Counted from the first letter of the stretch, positions 29,718 through 37,733 are shown. The stretch is 64,000 nt of DNA from Achromobacter pulmonis (GCF_902859765.1 NZ_CADIJV010000017.1:1-64000); one strand, 5' to 3'. Made by a program: numbers and translations. The notes: generated by a model from the sequence alone, not told the origin.

Positions 29718-30716
29718 CTACTTGGCGTCGTAGCCAATGCTGCGGGCCACGTTGCCCCACATTGTGCTGCTGTCGGCCAGGATGCGGGCGAATTGCGCCG
29801 CGTCGACGGCGCGCGGCTCGGCGCCCATCTTGGTGGCGAAGGTCTGCATTTCCTGCGATGCCATGGCCTTGGCCACCTCGCGCTGCAGGCGTTCGGTGAC
29901 CGCCGGCGGGGTGCCCTTGGGCGCCCACAAACCGGTCCAGTTGATCACGCCAAAATCCTTCACGCCGGCCTGCGCGAAAGTCGGCACATCGGGAAGCACC
30001 GGCAGCCGCTTGGTGCCGCTCACCGCCAGCAGGCGCAATTGCCCGCCCTGAGCCGGCCCCATCAGGCCGGTGGTCGAAGCGAATTGGAAGTCGATCACCT
30101 TGCCCAGCACCGCCTGGGTGGCTTCGGCGGCGCCCTTGAAGGGCACGTGCATGAACTTCACGCCGGTCGCCAGCGCCAGCCCTTCGGCGGCGAAGTGGGG
30201 CGTAGTGCCGGGGCCGCCCGAGCCATACGTGACGGTGTCGGGCTTGGCGCGCGCCCGCGCTATCAGATCATCGAGGGTGCGATACGGGCCATCGGCCGCC
30301 ACCGCCAGCGCCATGGGCGCGAAGATGAAGGCCGACACGGGCTGCAAGTCCTTTGCCGGATCAAAGGGCAGTTGCTTGAAGATGTGCGGCAACAGCGAAT
30401 AGGTGGTGTCGTTGGCCACCAGCGTGTAGCCATCGGCCGGCGCGCGGGCCACCTGGCTGACGCCGATGGTGCCGGTCGCGCCCGGCTTGTTCTCCACGAC
30501 GAAACTCTGGCCGGTCTGCGTCGACAGCAACTGCGCAACCTTGCGCGTGGCCACGTCGACCGCGCCGCCCGGGCCGTAGGGCACCACGATCCGCACCGGG
30601 CGGCTGGGCCAGGGGTCGGCGGCGCGGGCGATGCCGCAAGCCAGCAGCGGCAGGGTGGCCGCGACGAGCAGCGCGGCGCGTCGACGGCAGGAGCGGGTTC
30701 GGGGATGGTGAGTCAT
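29718..30716 (-). CDS. Bug (TctC-like) tripartite tricarboxylate transporter receptor
   Basis: A 332-residue extracytoplasmic solute receptor of the Bug family, which binds small carboxylates and hands them to a TctA/TctB membrane pair. The mature start WPSRPVRIVVPYGPGGAVDV and the NKPGATGTIGVSQVARAPADGYTL motif are diagnostic, and FMHVPFKGAAEATQAVL is the third conserved block. The export signal is long and arginine-rich (RRRAALLVAATLPLLACGIARA) and contains LLAC, so lipidation is possible. It lies 33 bases after another Bug gene. Such tandem receptors are common in Bordetella. Confidence 0.92.
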   Translation of the reverse strand: MTHHPRTRSCRRRAALLVAATLPLLACGIARAADPWPSRPVRIVVPYGPGGAVDVATRKVAQLLSTQTGQSFVVENKPGATGTIGVSQVARAPADGYTLVANDTTYSLLPHIFKQLPFDPAKDLQPVSAFIFAPMALAVAADGPYRTLDDLIARARAKPDTVTYGSGGPGTTPHFAAEGLALATGVKFMHVPFKGAAEATQAVLGKVIDFQFASTTGLMGPAQGGQLRLLAVSGTKRLPVLPDVPTFAQAGVKDFGVINWTGLWAPKGTPPAVTERLQREVAKAMASQEMQTFATKMGAEPRAVDAAQFARILADSSTMWGNVARSIGYDAK

Positions 30717-30749
30717 CTGTCTTCCTCTGCTTATGGTGGTGCGGGAGCG

Positions 30750-31712
30750 TTATTCGGCTTTGAGTCCCAGCTCGCCGGCCAGGTTACGGTACGTATCGAC
30801 TTCATGGGCCAACTGCGTGCTGAAGGCCTCGCCGCAGGTCTGGCGCGGCTGCATGCCCAGGGCGTCCAGGCTCTTGATCGTGGCGTCGGCCCGCGAGAAC
30901 TCGCTCGCCACCTGCTCCAGCTTGGCGCGCACGTCCTGCGCCAGGCCAGCGGGGGCCAGCAGGCCATACCAGGCGTCGGCGCGGTAGCCCGGCACGCCGG
31001 CCTCGTCGAACGTCGGCACTTGCGGCAGTTGCGCCAGGCGCCGGGGCGCGGCCACGGCCAGGGCCGAGAGCTTGCCGGACTGGATCTGCGGCAGTACCGA
31101 GCCGAGCGTCGCCAGAGAGCTGTCGACCTGGCCGCCCATCAGATCGGAGACCGCCTGCGCCGCGCCCTTGTACGGGATGTGATTCATCTGGATGCCGGTC
31201 TGGCGCAGGAACTGCGCCGTGGCGAAGTGGCCGGAACTGCCGGTGCCGGGCGTCGCATAGGTCAAGCGGCCCGGCTCGGCGCGGGCGCGCGCCAGGAACG
31301 CGTCCAGCGTCTTCACCTTCAGGGCGGGACCGGTGACCAGCACGGTCGGGCTGACGGCCACCGCGCATAGCGGCGTGAAGGATTTCAGCGCATCGAAACG
31401 GACCCGGTCGGCGTAGAGCGCCGGAATCATGGTGTGGTTGGTGGCGCCGAACAACAGCGTGTAGCCATCGGGCGCGGACTTGGCGACGGCCTCCGCGGCC
31501 AGGATGGTGTTGGCGCCCGGGCGGTTCTCGACCACGAAGGTCTGGCCCAGCGCCTGCGAGGCATACGAGGCGAAGGCGCGGGCCACCACGTCGGTGGGGC
31601 CGCCGGGCGAGAAGCCGACGACGACGCGCACGGGACGGTCGGGATAGGCGGCTTGGGCGGCGCCGGCTGCAAGCAGCAGCGATGCCGCCAGGGCGGACAG
31701 CTTGAATTTCAT
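30750..31712 (-). CDS. Bug (TctC-like) solute receptor
   Basis: A 320-residue periplasmic receptor with a clean signal peptide (about 1-22, MKFKLSALAASLLLAAGAAQA). It has the Bug signatures YPDRPVRVVVGFSPGGPTDV, ENRPGANTILAAEAVAKSAP and NHIPYKGAAQAVSDLMGGQ. In one block it is most like the receptor at 36673 (IPYKGAAQAxxDL) and differs from the immediate neighbour. The ligand is unknown. A decayed gene fragment and a C10 tract lie just upstream (31755-31977), so its expression could depend on that region. Confidence 0.92.
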   Translation of the reverse strand: MKFKLSALAASLLLAAGAAQAAYPDRPVRVVVGFSPGGPTDVVARAFASYASQALGQTFVVENRPGANTILAAEAVAKSAPDGYTLLFGATNHTMIPALYADRVRFDALKSFTPLCAVAVSPTVLVTGPALKVKTLDAFLARARAEPGRLTYATPGTGSSGHFATAQFLRQTGIQMNHIPYKGAAQAVSDLMGGQVDSSLATLGSVLPQIQSGKLSALAVAAPRRLAQLPQVPTFDEAGVPGYRADAWYGLLAPAGLAQDVRAKLEQVASEFSRADATIKSLDALGMQPRQTCGEAFSTQLAHEVDTYRNLAGELGLKAE

Positions 31713-31754
31713 GGCAGGTCTCCGTTTGCCTTGGGGTCGCGGCAGGGCGCCGCG

Positions 31755-31954
31755 TTATTCGTTGTGGATGCCGGCGTTGGCCAGGGTGCGGGCCGCGCGT
31801 TCCGTCTGCGGGTCAGTCAATGGCCGCGCGGAATTCGGCGGCGCCGCGGACAGCGTGGGTGCGCCGCCCGCTTGAGCGGACGGTCGGGCGATTGCGTGGC
31901 CACGATGCTGGCGCAGAACGCTGGCGCCAGCGGCAAAAGGCGGATCGGTTTCAC
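31755..31954 (-). pseudogene. Decayed small gene: signal-peptide-like start and detached C-terminal tail
   Basis: On the minus strand a GAGGAGA ribosome site (31967-31961) precedes a GTG at 31954. That GTG opens a signal-like peptide, KPIRLLPLAPAFCASIVATQ, which runs into arginine-rich nonsense and stops at about 31817. In another frame a plausible protein tail, DPQTERAARTLANAGIHNE, ends at TAA 31755. The layout suggests one former exported protein, perhaps another Bug receptor of this operon, that lost most of its middle by deletion and frameshift. The parent family is uncertain. The codon pattern between the two ends does not look coding. Confidence 0.45.
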
Positions 31955-31967
31955 GAGATGTCTCCTC

Positions 31968-31977
31968 GGGGGGGGGG
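31968..31977 (-). repeat. Homopolymer tract of ten C (minus strand)
   Basis: Ten consecutive G on the plus strand, so C10 in the transcript. It lies directly upstream of a ribosome site and 51 bases after the cyclase gene stop. Poly-C tracts of similar length vary by slippage in Bordetella and control fimbrial promoters and bvgS. Here the tract is intergenic within the operon, not in an obvious promoter. Confidence 0.8.
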
Positions 31978-32028
31978 CTGGGCGCGCTGCCTGTGCCGGC
32001 GGCTGCGCCCATGGGGAATTTGGGGGAT

Positions 32029-33099
32029 TCAGACCGTGGCGATGGGCGTGGCCGGTGAGCCGGCCGCGCCCGGCAGGCGTAGCGGGGGCGCGGTCAAGAG
32101 GAAGCGGTGGCGCCCATTGGCGCGCAGCCAGCGCGCCAGCGGCGTCAGCCACCACAACTCGCCCAGGTGGATGCCATTCTTGAACAGGCAGTGCTCATGC
32201 AGCGGCAGGCGCGGGCGGCGCAGCGGCGTCGCCGGGCCGCCCAGGCTGACCGGCCGCACCAGTTCGACGGCGGGGTTGTCGGCAATCAGGCATGCCAGGC
32301 GCGAGTCGACGATCCATTGCAGCAGCCGCGCATCGTCGCCGTCCAGACCGCTGCCGGTGGCATGCAGGTGCGCGACGTCGGGCTGGCGGTTCATCGACAT
32401 CAGCGTGTCGCCGAATCCGGTGTGCAGGCACACCATGTCGCCCGCTTCGATGGTCACGCCGTCGGCCTCCAGAATGCGCATCAGCGCGTCATAGCCCACG
32501 GCGGCGCGGGTGCGGCCGACATGGGCTTCCAGGTCGATCAGCACCGCGCGGCCCTGCACGCCGTGCTCGGCCAGTTGCTCGATGCCGAGCGCGTCGGCGC
32601 GGGGCCCGGGAAAGCGGGCCCAGTCCGCCACGGCCCCCGGGTCCTCCGAGGCCGCCAGGACCTCGGCGCCGGCCCGGAAGCCGTTGTAGAACACCGCCTC
32701 GGCCTGGCCGTCGCCGTCGGCGTCGAACCGGCTGCCCATGTGCGCCAGGCTGTCCCATTGCGTCGAGTACTGTGTATTCATCAGCAGTACGTCGTCGCAC
32801 ACCACGTCGGTGAGCAACGGGTCTTCCGTCGCGTAGGACCAGCAAAAGCCCTGGGCCCCGGCGCTCTTGCCGTCGCGCAGCGTGGCAAAGCGTTGCGGCG
32901 GCAGGCGGCGCGGGTTCAGCGCCATGCCGCCCGGCACGTCCAGCGGCAGCGACAGGCAGAATGTCAGGCCCTCGCGGACTTCCGCGATGCCCTGCAGTAC
33001 CTTGGCGCGATCCACCAGGTTCATGCGGCCGCGTTGGTCGTCGGGGCCGAATTCGCCCCAGTTGCTGCCCGGCGGCGCGTGCTTCCAGCGTTGCGGCAT
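32029..33099 (-). CDS. Cyclase family (kynurenine formamidase-like fold) hydrolase
   Basis: A 356-residue protein of the bacterial 'cyclase' family (PF04199), metal-dependent hydrolases that act on amides or lactones. The N-terminus PPGSNWGEFGPDDQRGRMNLVD is typical of the longer soil-bacterial subgroup. The region TQWDSLAHMGSRFDADGDG occupies the place of the metal-binding HxGTHxDxPxH motif, but with a QWDSLAH variant. GDMVCLHTGF and a C-terminal LPLHEHCLFKNGIHLGELWWL follow. ATG 33099 has a GAGGAG site. It lies 11 bases after the dehydrogenase gene. Confidence 0.85.
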   Translation of the reverse strand: MPQRWKHAPPGSNWGEFGPDDQRGRMNLVDRAKVLQGIAEVREGLTFCLSLPLDVPGGMALNPRRLPPQRFATLRDGKSAGAQGFCWSYATEDPLLTDVVCDDVLLMNTQYSTQWDSLAHMGSRFDADGDGQAEAVFYNGFRAGAEVLAASEDPGAVADWARFPGPRADALGIEQLAEHGVQGRAVLIDLEAHVGRTRAAVGYDALMRILEADGVTIEAGDMVCLHTGFGDTLMSMNRQPDVAHLHATGSGLDGDDARLLQWIVDSRLACLIADNPAVELVRPVSLGGPATPLRRPRLPLHEHCLFKNGIHLGELWWLTPLARWLRANGRHRFLLTAPPLRLPGAAGSPATPIATV

Positions 33100-33110
33100 G
33101 GCGTGGCTCC

Positions 33111-34058
33111 TCAGGCGGGCGAGGCTGCGCGGGCCAGCACATCCAGCACATTGCGCGCCGCGGCCACGCCCATGTTGACGTAGGCCGCGCTGGTCACGCC
33201 GCCGATGTGCGGGCTGAGAATGATGCGCGGCTCCTGCTGGAAGGGGTGGCCGGCCGTCATGGGCTCGACGGCGAAACTGTCCAGGCCGGCGGCGCGCACC
33301 TGGCCCGAGCGGACCGCCTGCAACAGCGCGTCTTCGTCGACCAGGCCGCCGCGCGCGGTGTTGACCAACACCACGCGGGGCTTGCACTGCGCCAGCGTCG
33401 CGGCATTGATCATGCCGCGGTTCCCGTCGGTCAGCGGACAGTGCAGCGACACCACGTCGGCCTCGCGCCAGATCGCTTCGAGCGGCGCCTGGGTGATGTA
33501 GCCGGGCAGGTCGCCGGCGTACGGGTCGAAGCCGATCACGCGCATGTTCAGGCCGTGCGCCATGGCGGCCATGCGCCGGCCGATGGCGCCCAGGCCCACC
33601 AGGCCGATGGTCTTGCCGTCCAGTTCCAGGCTCTTGTGCGTCGATTTGTCCCAATGGCCCGCGCGCATGCGCGCATCCAGGGCCACGACCGATTTGGCGC
33701 ACGCCAGCAGCAGCGCCAGCGCATGCTCGGCCACGGCGGCGGCATTCACGCCCACCGCGGCCACGACCTGGACGCCGCGCTGGGCGGCGGCGGCCTTGTC
33801 GATGGTGTCGGTGCCGCTGCCGTGCTTGGAAATCACGCGCAGCGCGGGCGCCGCATCCATGGCGGCGGCGCCGACCTTGCTGTAGCGCACGATGATGGCA
33901 ACCGGGTTGTGCTGACGGCACAACGCCACGATGTCGTCTTCGGTGGGCGTCTTGCCGGCGAACACCAGGTTGAAATCCTGGAGCAGCGCGACCGCTTCCG
34001 GGGCCAGGTCGGCCGCGGTCACGACAATGGCGGCCTTGCCTGCGGCGATCGGATTCAC
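33111..34058 (-). CDS. D-2-hydroxyacid dehydrogenase (NAD-dependent)
   Basis: A 315-residue oxidoreductase of the D-isomer 2-hydroxyacid dehydrogenase family (glycerate/phosphoglycerate dehydrogenase-like), interconverting 2-hydroxy and 2-oxo acids. The Rossmann motif is IGLVGLGAIGRRMAAMA. The catalytic triad is present: Arg in VLVNTARGGLVDE, Glu in LDSFAVEPM, His in ILSPHIGGVT. GTG 34058 is the likely start, preceded by AGGAG. It overlaps the stop of the RraA-like gene (GTGA). It probably reduces or oxidises an intermediate of the pathway in this operon. Confidence 0.9.
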   Translation of the reverse strand: MNPIAAGKAAIVVTAADLAPEAVALLQDFNLVFAGKTPTEDDIVALCRQHNPVAIIVRYSKVGAAAMDAAPALRVISKHGSGTDTIDKAAAAQRGVQVVAAVGVNAAAVAEHALALLLACAKSVVALDARMRAGHWDKSTHKSLELDGKTIGLVGLGAIGRRMAAMAHGLNMRVIGFDPYAGDLPGYITQAPLEAIWREADVVSLHCPLTDGNRGMINAATLAQCKPRVVLVNTARGGLVDEDALLQAVRSGQVRAAGLDSFAVEPMTAGHPFQQEPRIILSPHIGGVTSAAYVNMGVAAARNVLDVLARAASPA

Positions 34059-34738
34059 AGCGACTCTCCTTCCTTCAGCACGCCCGCGGCGCGCAAGGCG
34101 GCGGTCAGCCATTTGGCCTCGGTGTCGCCGGCCTGGATCGCGGCGATGCGCGCGGCCTCGTCGCGGACTTTCTTTTCGGCGGCGGGCAGCAGGCCTTCGA
34201 TTTTCTCGCGCTCGACCACCACCACGCCGTCGGCATCCCCGATGATGAAGTCGCCGGGGTGGACGGTCACGCCGCCGACCGACACCGGATGGCCGATGCG
34301 GCCGGGCACGTTCTTGGTCGGGCCGTTCGGATTGGTGCCCGCGGCGAATACCGGGTAGTCCATTTCGATGATCTCAACCGCGTCGCGCGCCGCGCCATCC
34401 ATCACTACGCCGGCGATGCCCAGCTTGCGGCAGGCGTTCATCATGATGGTGCCCATAAGCGCCGAGCTGAGGTCGCCCTTGCCGTCGATCACCAGCACGT
34501 CGCCGGGCCTGGCCAGCGAAATGGCGGCATGGATCATGAGGTTGTCGCCGGGCCGCACTTCCACCGTCAGCGCCGTGCCGGCCAGCTTCATGCCAGGATG
34601 TAGCGGGCGGATGCGGCCGCTCAGCGCGCCGCGGCGGCCGGCCACATCGGCCAGGATGGCCGGTTGCAGCGCGGCGGCGCGGCTCACGATGTCTGCGCCG
34701 ACGCGCGGGAAGTCCTTGATAATGTCCTGGTTGGCCAT
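34055..34738 (-). CDS. RraA-like / 4-hydroxy-4-methyl-2-oxoglutarate aldolase family protein
   Basis: A 227-residue protein of the RraA fold, which includes class II HMG/CHA aldolases (retro-aldol cleavage to pyruvate) and the RNase E inhibitor RraA. The core is GDNLMIHAAISLARPGDVLVID followed by GIAGVVMDGAARDAVEI. The arginine-aspartate pair is present, but the residue 20 positions before it, Asp in the aldolases as I recall, is Thr here (MGT). ATG 34738 has an AGGA site. Context with a dehydrogenase, lactonase and acid receptors favours a catabolic lyase over RNase control. Confidence 0.85.
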   Translation of the reverse strand: MANQDIIKDFPRVGADIVSRAAALQPAILADVAGRRGALSGRIRPLHPGMKLAGTALTVEVRPGDNLMIHAAISLARPGDVLVIDGKGDLSSALMGTIMMNACRKLGIAGVVMDGAARDAVEIIEMDYPVFAAGTNPNGPTKNVPGRIGHPVSVGGVTVHPGDFIIGDADGVVVVEREKIEGLLPAAEKKVRDEAARIAAIQAGDTEAKWLTAALRAAGVLKEGESL

Positions 34739-34776
34739 GAATGTTCCTGTGGAAGGTAAGTGTCTTGAAGGCAGGG

Positions 34777-35772
34777 TCAGGCCGGCTTGATGCCCGCCTC
34801 GCGGATGACCTTGCCCCATTTGTCGAAGTCCGCTTTGCGGACGGCATCGAGATCCTGCGGTGTGCCGCCGGCCAGCGTGATGCCGAGCTGATCGGCCAGC
34901 GTCGTCAGCGCCGGGCTTTGCAGGGCGCGCCCGATTTCGGCGTTGAGCCGGGCGATGATGGGAGCGGGCGTGGCGGCCGGGGCGAACACGGCCTGCCATT
35001 GCTCCACCACGAAATCGTTGAATCCGGCCTCGGCCATGGTCGGCACCTGCGGCAAGGCAGGCAGCCGCCGCGCCGACGTGGCGGCGAGCGCGCGCAGCGC
35101 GCCGGTCTGCACATGCGGCAGCGCGGCCGCCGCGGGAATGAACGCGAACTGCACCTGCCCGGCGAGCGTGTCCTGCAGCGCGGGCGTGTCGCCCTTGTAC
35201 GGCACGTGCAGGAACCGCGCGCCGCTCTTTTGCTGCAGCAGTTCCCCCTGCATATGCAGGATCGTGCCGGTGCCGCCGGAGGCGTATGCCAGGCTTTCGG
35301 GCGCCTTTTTCGCGGCCGCGATCAGTTCGGCCACCGTGCGGAAGGGCTGTTCCTTGCCCACCACCAGCAGATGCGGAATGGTGCCGACCTCGATGATGGG
35401 CGCGAAATCCGCCACCGGGTCGTAGGTCAGCTTGCCCAGTATGTGCGGCGCAATCGCCTGCGGCCCGATCGAGGTGCCCAGCAGCGTCAGGCCGTCCGGC
35501 TCGGCGCGGGCCACGCGGGCGGCGCCGATGGTGCCGGTGGCGCCGGGGCGGTTGTCGACGATCACGCGCGTGGCCATCTGCGCGTCCAGTTGTTGCGCGA
35601 TGGCGCGGCCCAATACGTCGGTGCTGCCGCCGGCCGGGTAGGGCACGACCCAGGTGATGGTCTTGCCGGCCGGCCAATCCTGCGCGGCGCGCGCGCCGAA
35701 GGCGGCGCTCGCGGCCAGGGCCGCGCCAACGGCGATGAAGCGCCGGCGAGAGAGGGTGAAGGGTGCATGCAT
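34777..35772 (-). CDS. Bug (TctC-like) solute receptor with Tat-type signal
   Basis: A 331-residue extracytoplasmic receptor. The signal region LSRRRFIAVGAALAASAAFGARA carries a twin-arginine motif (S-R-R-R-F-I), unlike the Sec signals of the other receptors in the operon, so it may be exported folded by Tat. The mature protein has WPAGKTITWVVPYPAGGSTDV, DNRPGATGTIGAARVARAEP and FLHVPYKGDTPALQDTLAG, the Bug blocks. The start at ATG 35772 follows GAGGAG. It sits between the RraA-like and amidohydrolase genes. Confidence 0.9.
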   Translation of the reverse strand: MHAPFTLSRRRFIAVGAALAASAAFGARAAQDWPAGKTITWVVPYPAGGSTDVLGRAIAQQLDAQMATRVIVDNRPGATGTIGAARVARAEPDGLTLLGTSIGPQAIAPHILGKLTYDPVADFAPIIEVGTIPHLLVVGKEQPFRTVAELIAAAKKAPESLAYASGGTGTILHMQGELLQQKSGARFLHVPYKGDTPALQDTLAGQVQFAFIPAAAALPHVQTGALRALAATSARRLPALPQVPTMAEAGFNDFVVEQWQAVFAPAATPAPIIARLNAEIGRALQSPALTTLADQLGITLAGGTPQDLDAVRKADFDKWGKVIREAGIKPA

Positions 35773-35798
35773 GGGGTGTCTCCTCGGTGTTTTGGTAT

Positions 35799-36665
35799 TC
35801 ATGCCGGAAAGCCGTACAAGGCCGCCGGGTTGTGCACCAGGACTTGGCGCAACCCGGCGCTGCCGGTCCATTCGGCCAATCTGTCGAACTGGCGCGCGTC
35901 GTCGGGCATGGGCTGCATGCCGGCCGACGCCGATGCGTGGGGCCAATCGCTGCCCCAGACGATGCGTTCGGGGTTGGCATCGAGATAACTGCGGGCCAGG
36001 GCGTCGAGCGCCGGGTCCTCGACGCAGTGGCGGGGGCTGACGATGTAGCCGCCCGACAGCTTGAGCCAGGCGCGGCCTTGGCCCAGCAGGCGCAGCACCA
36101 GGGCATGGGCGGGATGCGCGCCGGCCTGCTGCGGACCGATACGGGCCATGTGGTCGAACACGACCGGCGCCGGCAATGCCGACAGCAGGCCATCCAGTTC
36201 CGCCAGCCGATCGGGCGGCATCAGCAACTGGACATGCCATCCCAGCGGGGCCACCCGCGCCGCCAGCGGCAGGATCTGGTCGACCGAGCCGGTCACCCCC
36301 AGCGAAAGGTTGAGCCGGATGCCGCGCACGCCGGCGCTGTGCAAGGCTTCCAATTGCGCGTCACTTTCGTTGCCGTCGATCACGGCCACCCCGCGCGCCT
36401 GTTCGCCCATTTGGGCCAGCGCATCGAGCATGGCGCGGTTGTCGGCGCCGTAGGTGGACGGCGTGACCAGCACCGCGCGCTGGGTGCCGAGGCGGGCCTG
36501 GACGGCGCGGTACTGCGTCATCGACGCGTCCGGCGGCAGCAGCCTGGCGCCGCTCGCCGCCGGATAGCGGCGGTCATAGGCGTGGATGTGGCAGTCGCAC
36601 GCCCCGGGCGGAGCCGCGGTGGCCGGCCGGGCGTCACCGCTGGAGTAGGCATCGTCGGCAGCCAC
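35799..36665 (-). CDS. Amidohydrolase 2 family protein (galactarolactone isomerase/LigI-like)
   Basis: A 288-residue TIM-barrel hydrolase of the amidohydrolase-2 group. It shows CDCHIHAYDRRYP at strand 1 (HxH), VTPSTYGADNRAMLDAL, GVRGIRLNLSLG, PVVFDHMARIGP and IVWGSDWPHASAS (the catalytic Asp). The pattern resembles D-galactarolactone isomerase and 2-pyrone-4,6-dicarboxylate lactonase, enzymes acting on carboxylated lactones. The likely start is GTG 36665, 7 bases after the Bug gene stop. Together with SMP-30 it suggests lactone chemistry. Confidence 0.85.
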   Translation of the reverse strand: MAADDAYSSGDARPATAAPPGACDCHIHAYDRRYPAASGARLLPPDASMTQYRAVQARLGTQRAVLVTPSTYGADNRAMLDALAQMGEQARGVAVIDGNESDAQLEALHSAGVRGIRLNLSLGVTGSVDQILPLAARVAPLGWHVQLLMPPDRLAELDGLLSALPAPVVFDHMARIGPQQAGAHPAHALVLRLLGQGRAWLKLSGGYIVSPRHCVEDPALDALARSYLDANPERIVWGSDWPHASASAGMQPMPDDARQFDRLAEWTGSAGLRQVLVHNPAALYGFPA

Positions 36666-36672
36666 GGCAGGA

Positions 36673-37641
36673 TCACTCCACCTTCGCGCCCGAATCCATG
36701 ACGATCTTGCGCCACCGGATGCGGTCGTCGTGGATCAGCTTGGCGAATGCCTCCGGCGTGCCGGTGAGCACGCGCGCCCCCTGTTCCTGGTACTTGACGC
36801 GCAGATCCTGGGTCTGGAGCGCTTTGTTGAACTCGGCGTTCAGGCGCTGCACGACGTCCTTCGGCGTGCCGGCGGGGGCGGCCAGGCCGAACCAGGTGAC
36901 GGCCTCGAAGCCGGGAAAGCCGCGTTCGGCGATAGTGGGCACGTCGGGCATGTCCGGTACGCGCTGCGCTGAAGTCACCGCCAGCGCCCGCATCTTGCCG
37001 CTGCGCACGTGGCCGATAAGGGTGGGAACCGACGACAGATACATGTCGATCTGCCCGCCGATCAGGTCGTTGGAGGCCTGCGCCGCGCCCTTGTAGGGGA
37101 TGTGCGTGAGCTTGATGCCCGCGGCATTCTGCAACTGCACCGCCGCCAGGTGAGCCACCGTGCCATTGCCGGAGCTGGCGAAGTTCAGCGACCCCGGCTT
37201 GGCCTTGGCCGCCGCGAGCATGTCCTCGAAGGTCTTGAACGGCGAGTTGGCCGGCACCACGATGACCAGCGGCGCGTCGGCCACCAGGCCGATGGCGGTG
37301 AGGTCTTTCTCGGGGTCGTAGGGCAGCTTGGCGTACAGGGTGGGGTTGATCGCCAGATTGCTGGTCTGTCCCAGTACCAGGGTGTACCCATCCGGCGCCG
37401 ATTTGGCGACCGCGTCCACGCCGATGTTGCCGCCCGAGCCTGGCCGGTTTTCCGTGACGATGTTCCAGCCGGTGTTGCCGGCCACCTTCATTGCCGCTTC
37501 CCGGGCCAGCACGTCGGTGCCGCCGCCGGGCGGGAACGGCACGATCAGGCGGATGGGTTTGTCGGGATATCCCTGGGCGGCACTCAGGCTGCTCATGCAC
37601 ACCAGGGCCAGGCCCGACAGCAAGCGCGCGAACGGCTTCAT
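36673..37641 (-). CDS. Bug (TctC-like) solute receptor, first gene of the operon
   Basis: A 322-residue periplasmic receptor with a Sec signal (about 1-23, LLSGLALVCMSSLSAAQ). Bug signatures are YPDKPIRLIVPFPPGGGTDV, ENRPGSGGNIGVDAVAKSAP and THIPYKGAAQASNDLIGGQ, and the end is RWRKIVMDSGAKVE. ATG 37641 follows GGAG. It is the first gene transcribed away from the divergent IclR gene, so the promoter region 37642-37733 should control the whole 9-kb operon. Confidence 0.93.
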   Translation of the reverse strand: MKPFARLLSGLALVCMSSLSAAQGYPDKPIRLIVPFPPGGGTDVLAREAAMKVAGNTGWNIVTENRPGSGGNIGVDAVAKSAPDGYTLVLGQTSNLAINPTLYAKLPYDPEKDLTAIGLVADAPLVIVVPANSPFKTFEDMLAAAKAKPGSLNFASSGNGTVAHLAAVQLQNAAGIKLTHIPYKGAAQASNDLIGGQIDMYLSSVPTLIGHVRSGKMRALAVTSAQRVPDMPDVPTIAERGFPGFEAVTWFGLAAPAGTPKDVVQRLNAEFNKALQTQDLRVKYQEQGARVLTGTPEAFAKLIHDDRIRWRKIVMDSGAKVE

Positions 37642-37703
37642 GTTTTGTCTCCGATGTTTGTTTTTGGTGGACGAATTGTCGAAGAGTGTTCCGTCCAATA
37701 CAA

Positions 37704-37715
37704 TACGAGTTCGTA
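37704..37715. promoter_or_regulatory. Palindrome TACGAGTTCGTA, candidate IclR operator
   Basis: A perfect inverted repeat, TACGA-GT-TCGTA, in the 92-base gap between the divergent IclR gene and the Bug operon. It is 18 bases before the IclR start. IclR-family regulators bind short palindromes in this position to control both directions. Confidence 0.5.
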
Positions 37716-37733
37716 CAGTGAAACGTGTTGCGT

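Noticed and set aside
31755-32012. An 85-codon open frame running through the C10 tract
   Set aside because: It has no ribosome site, crosses the SD of the GTG-started frame and encodes Pro/Ala-rich sequence. Only its last 20 residues look protein-like, and these are treated as a gene remnant.
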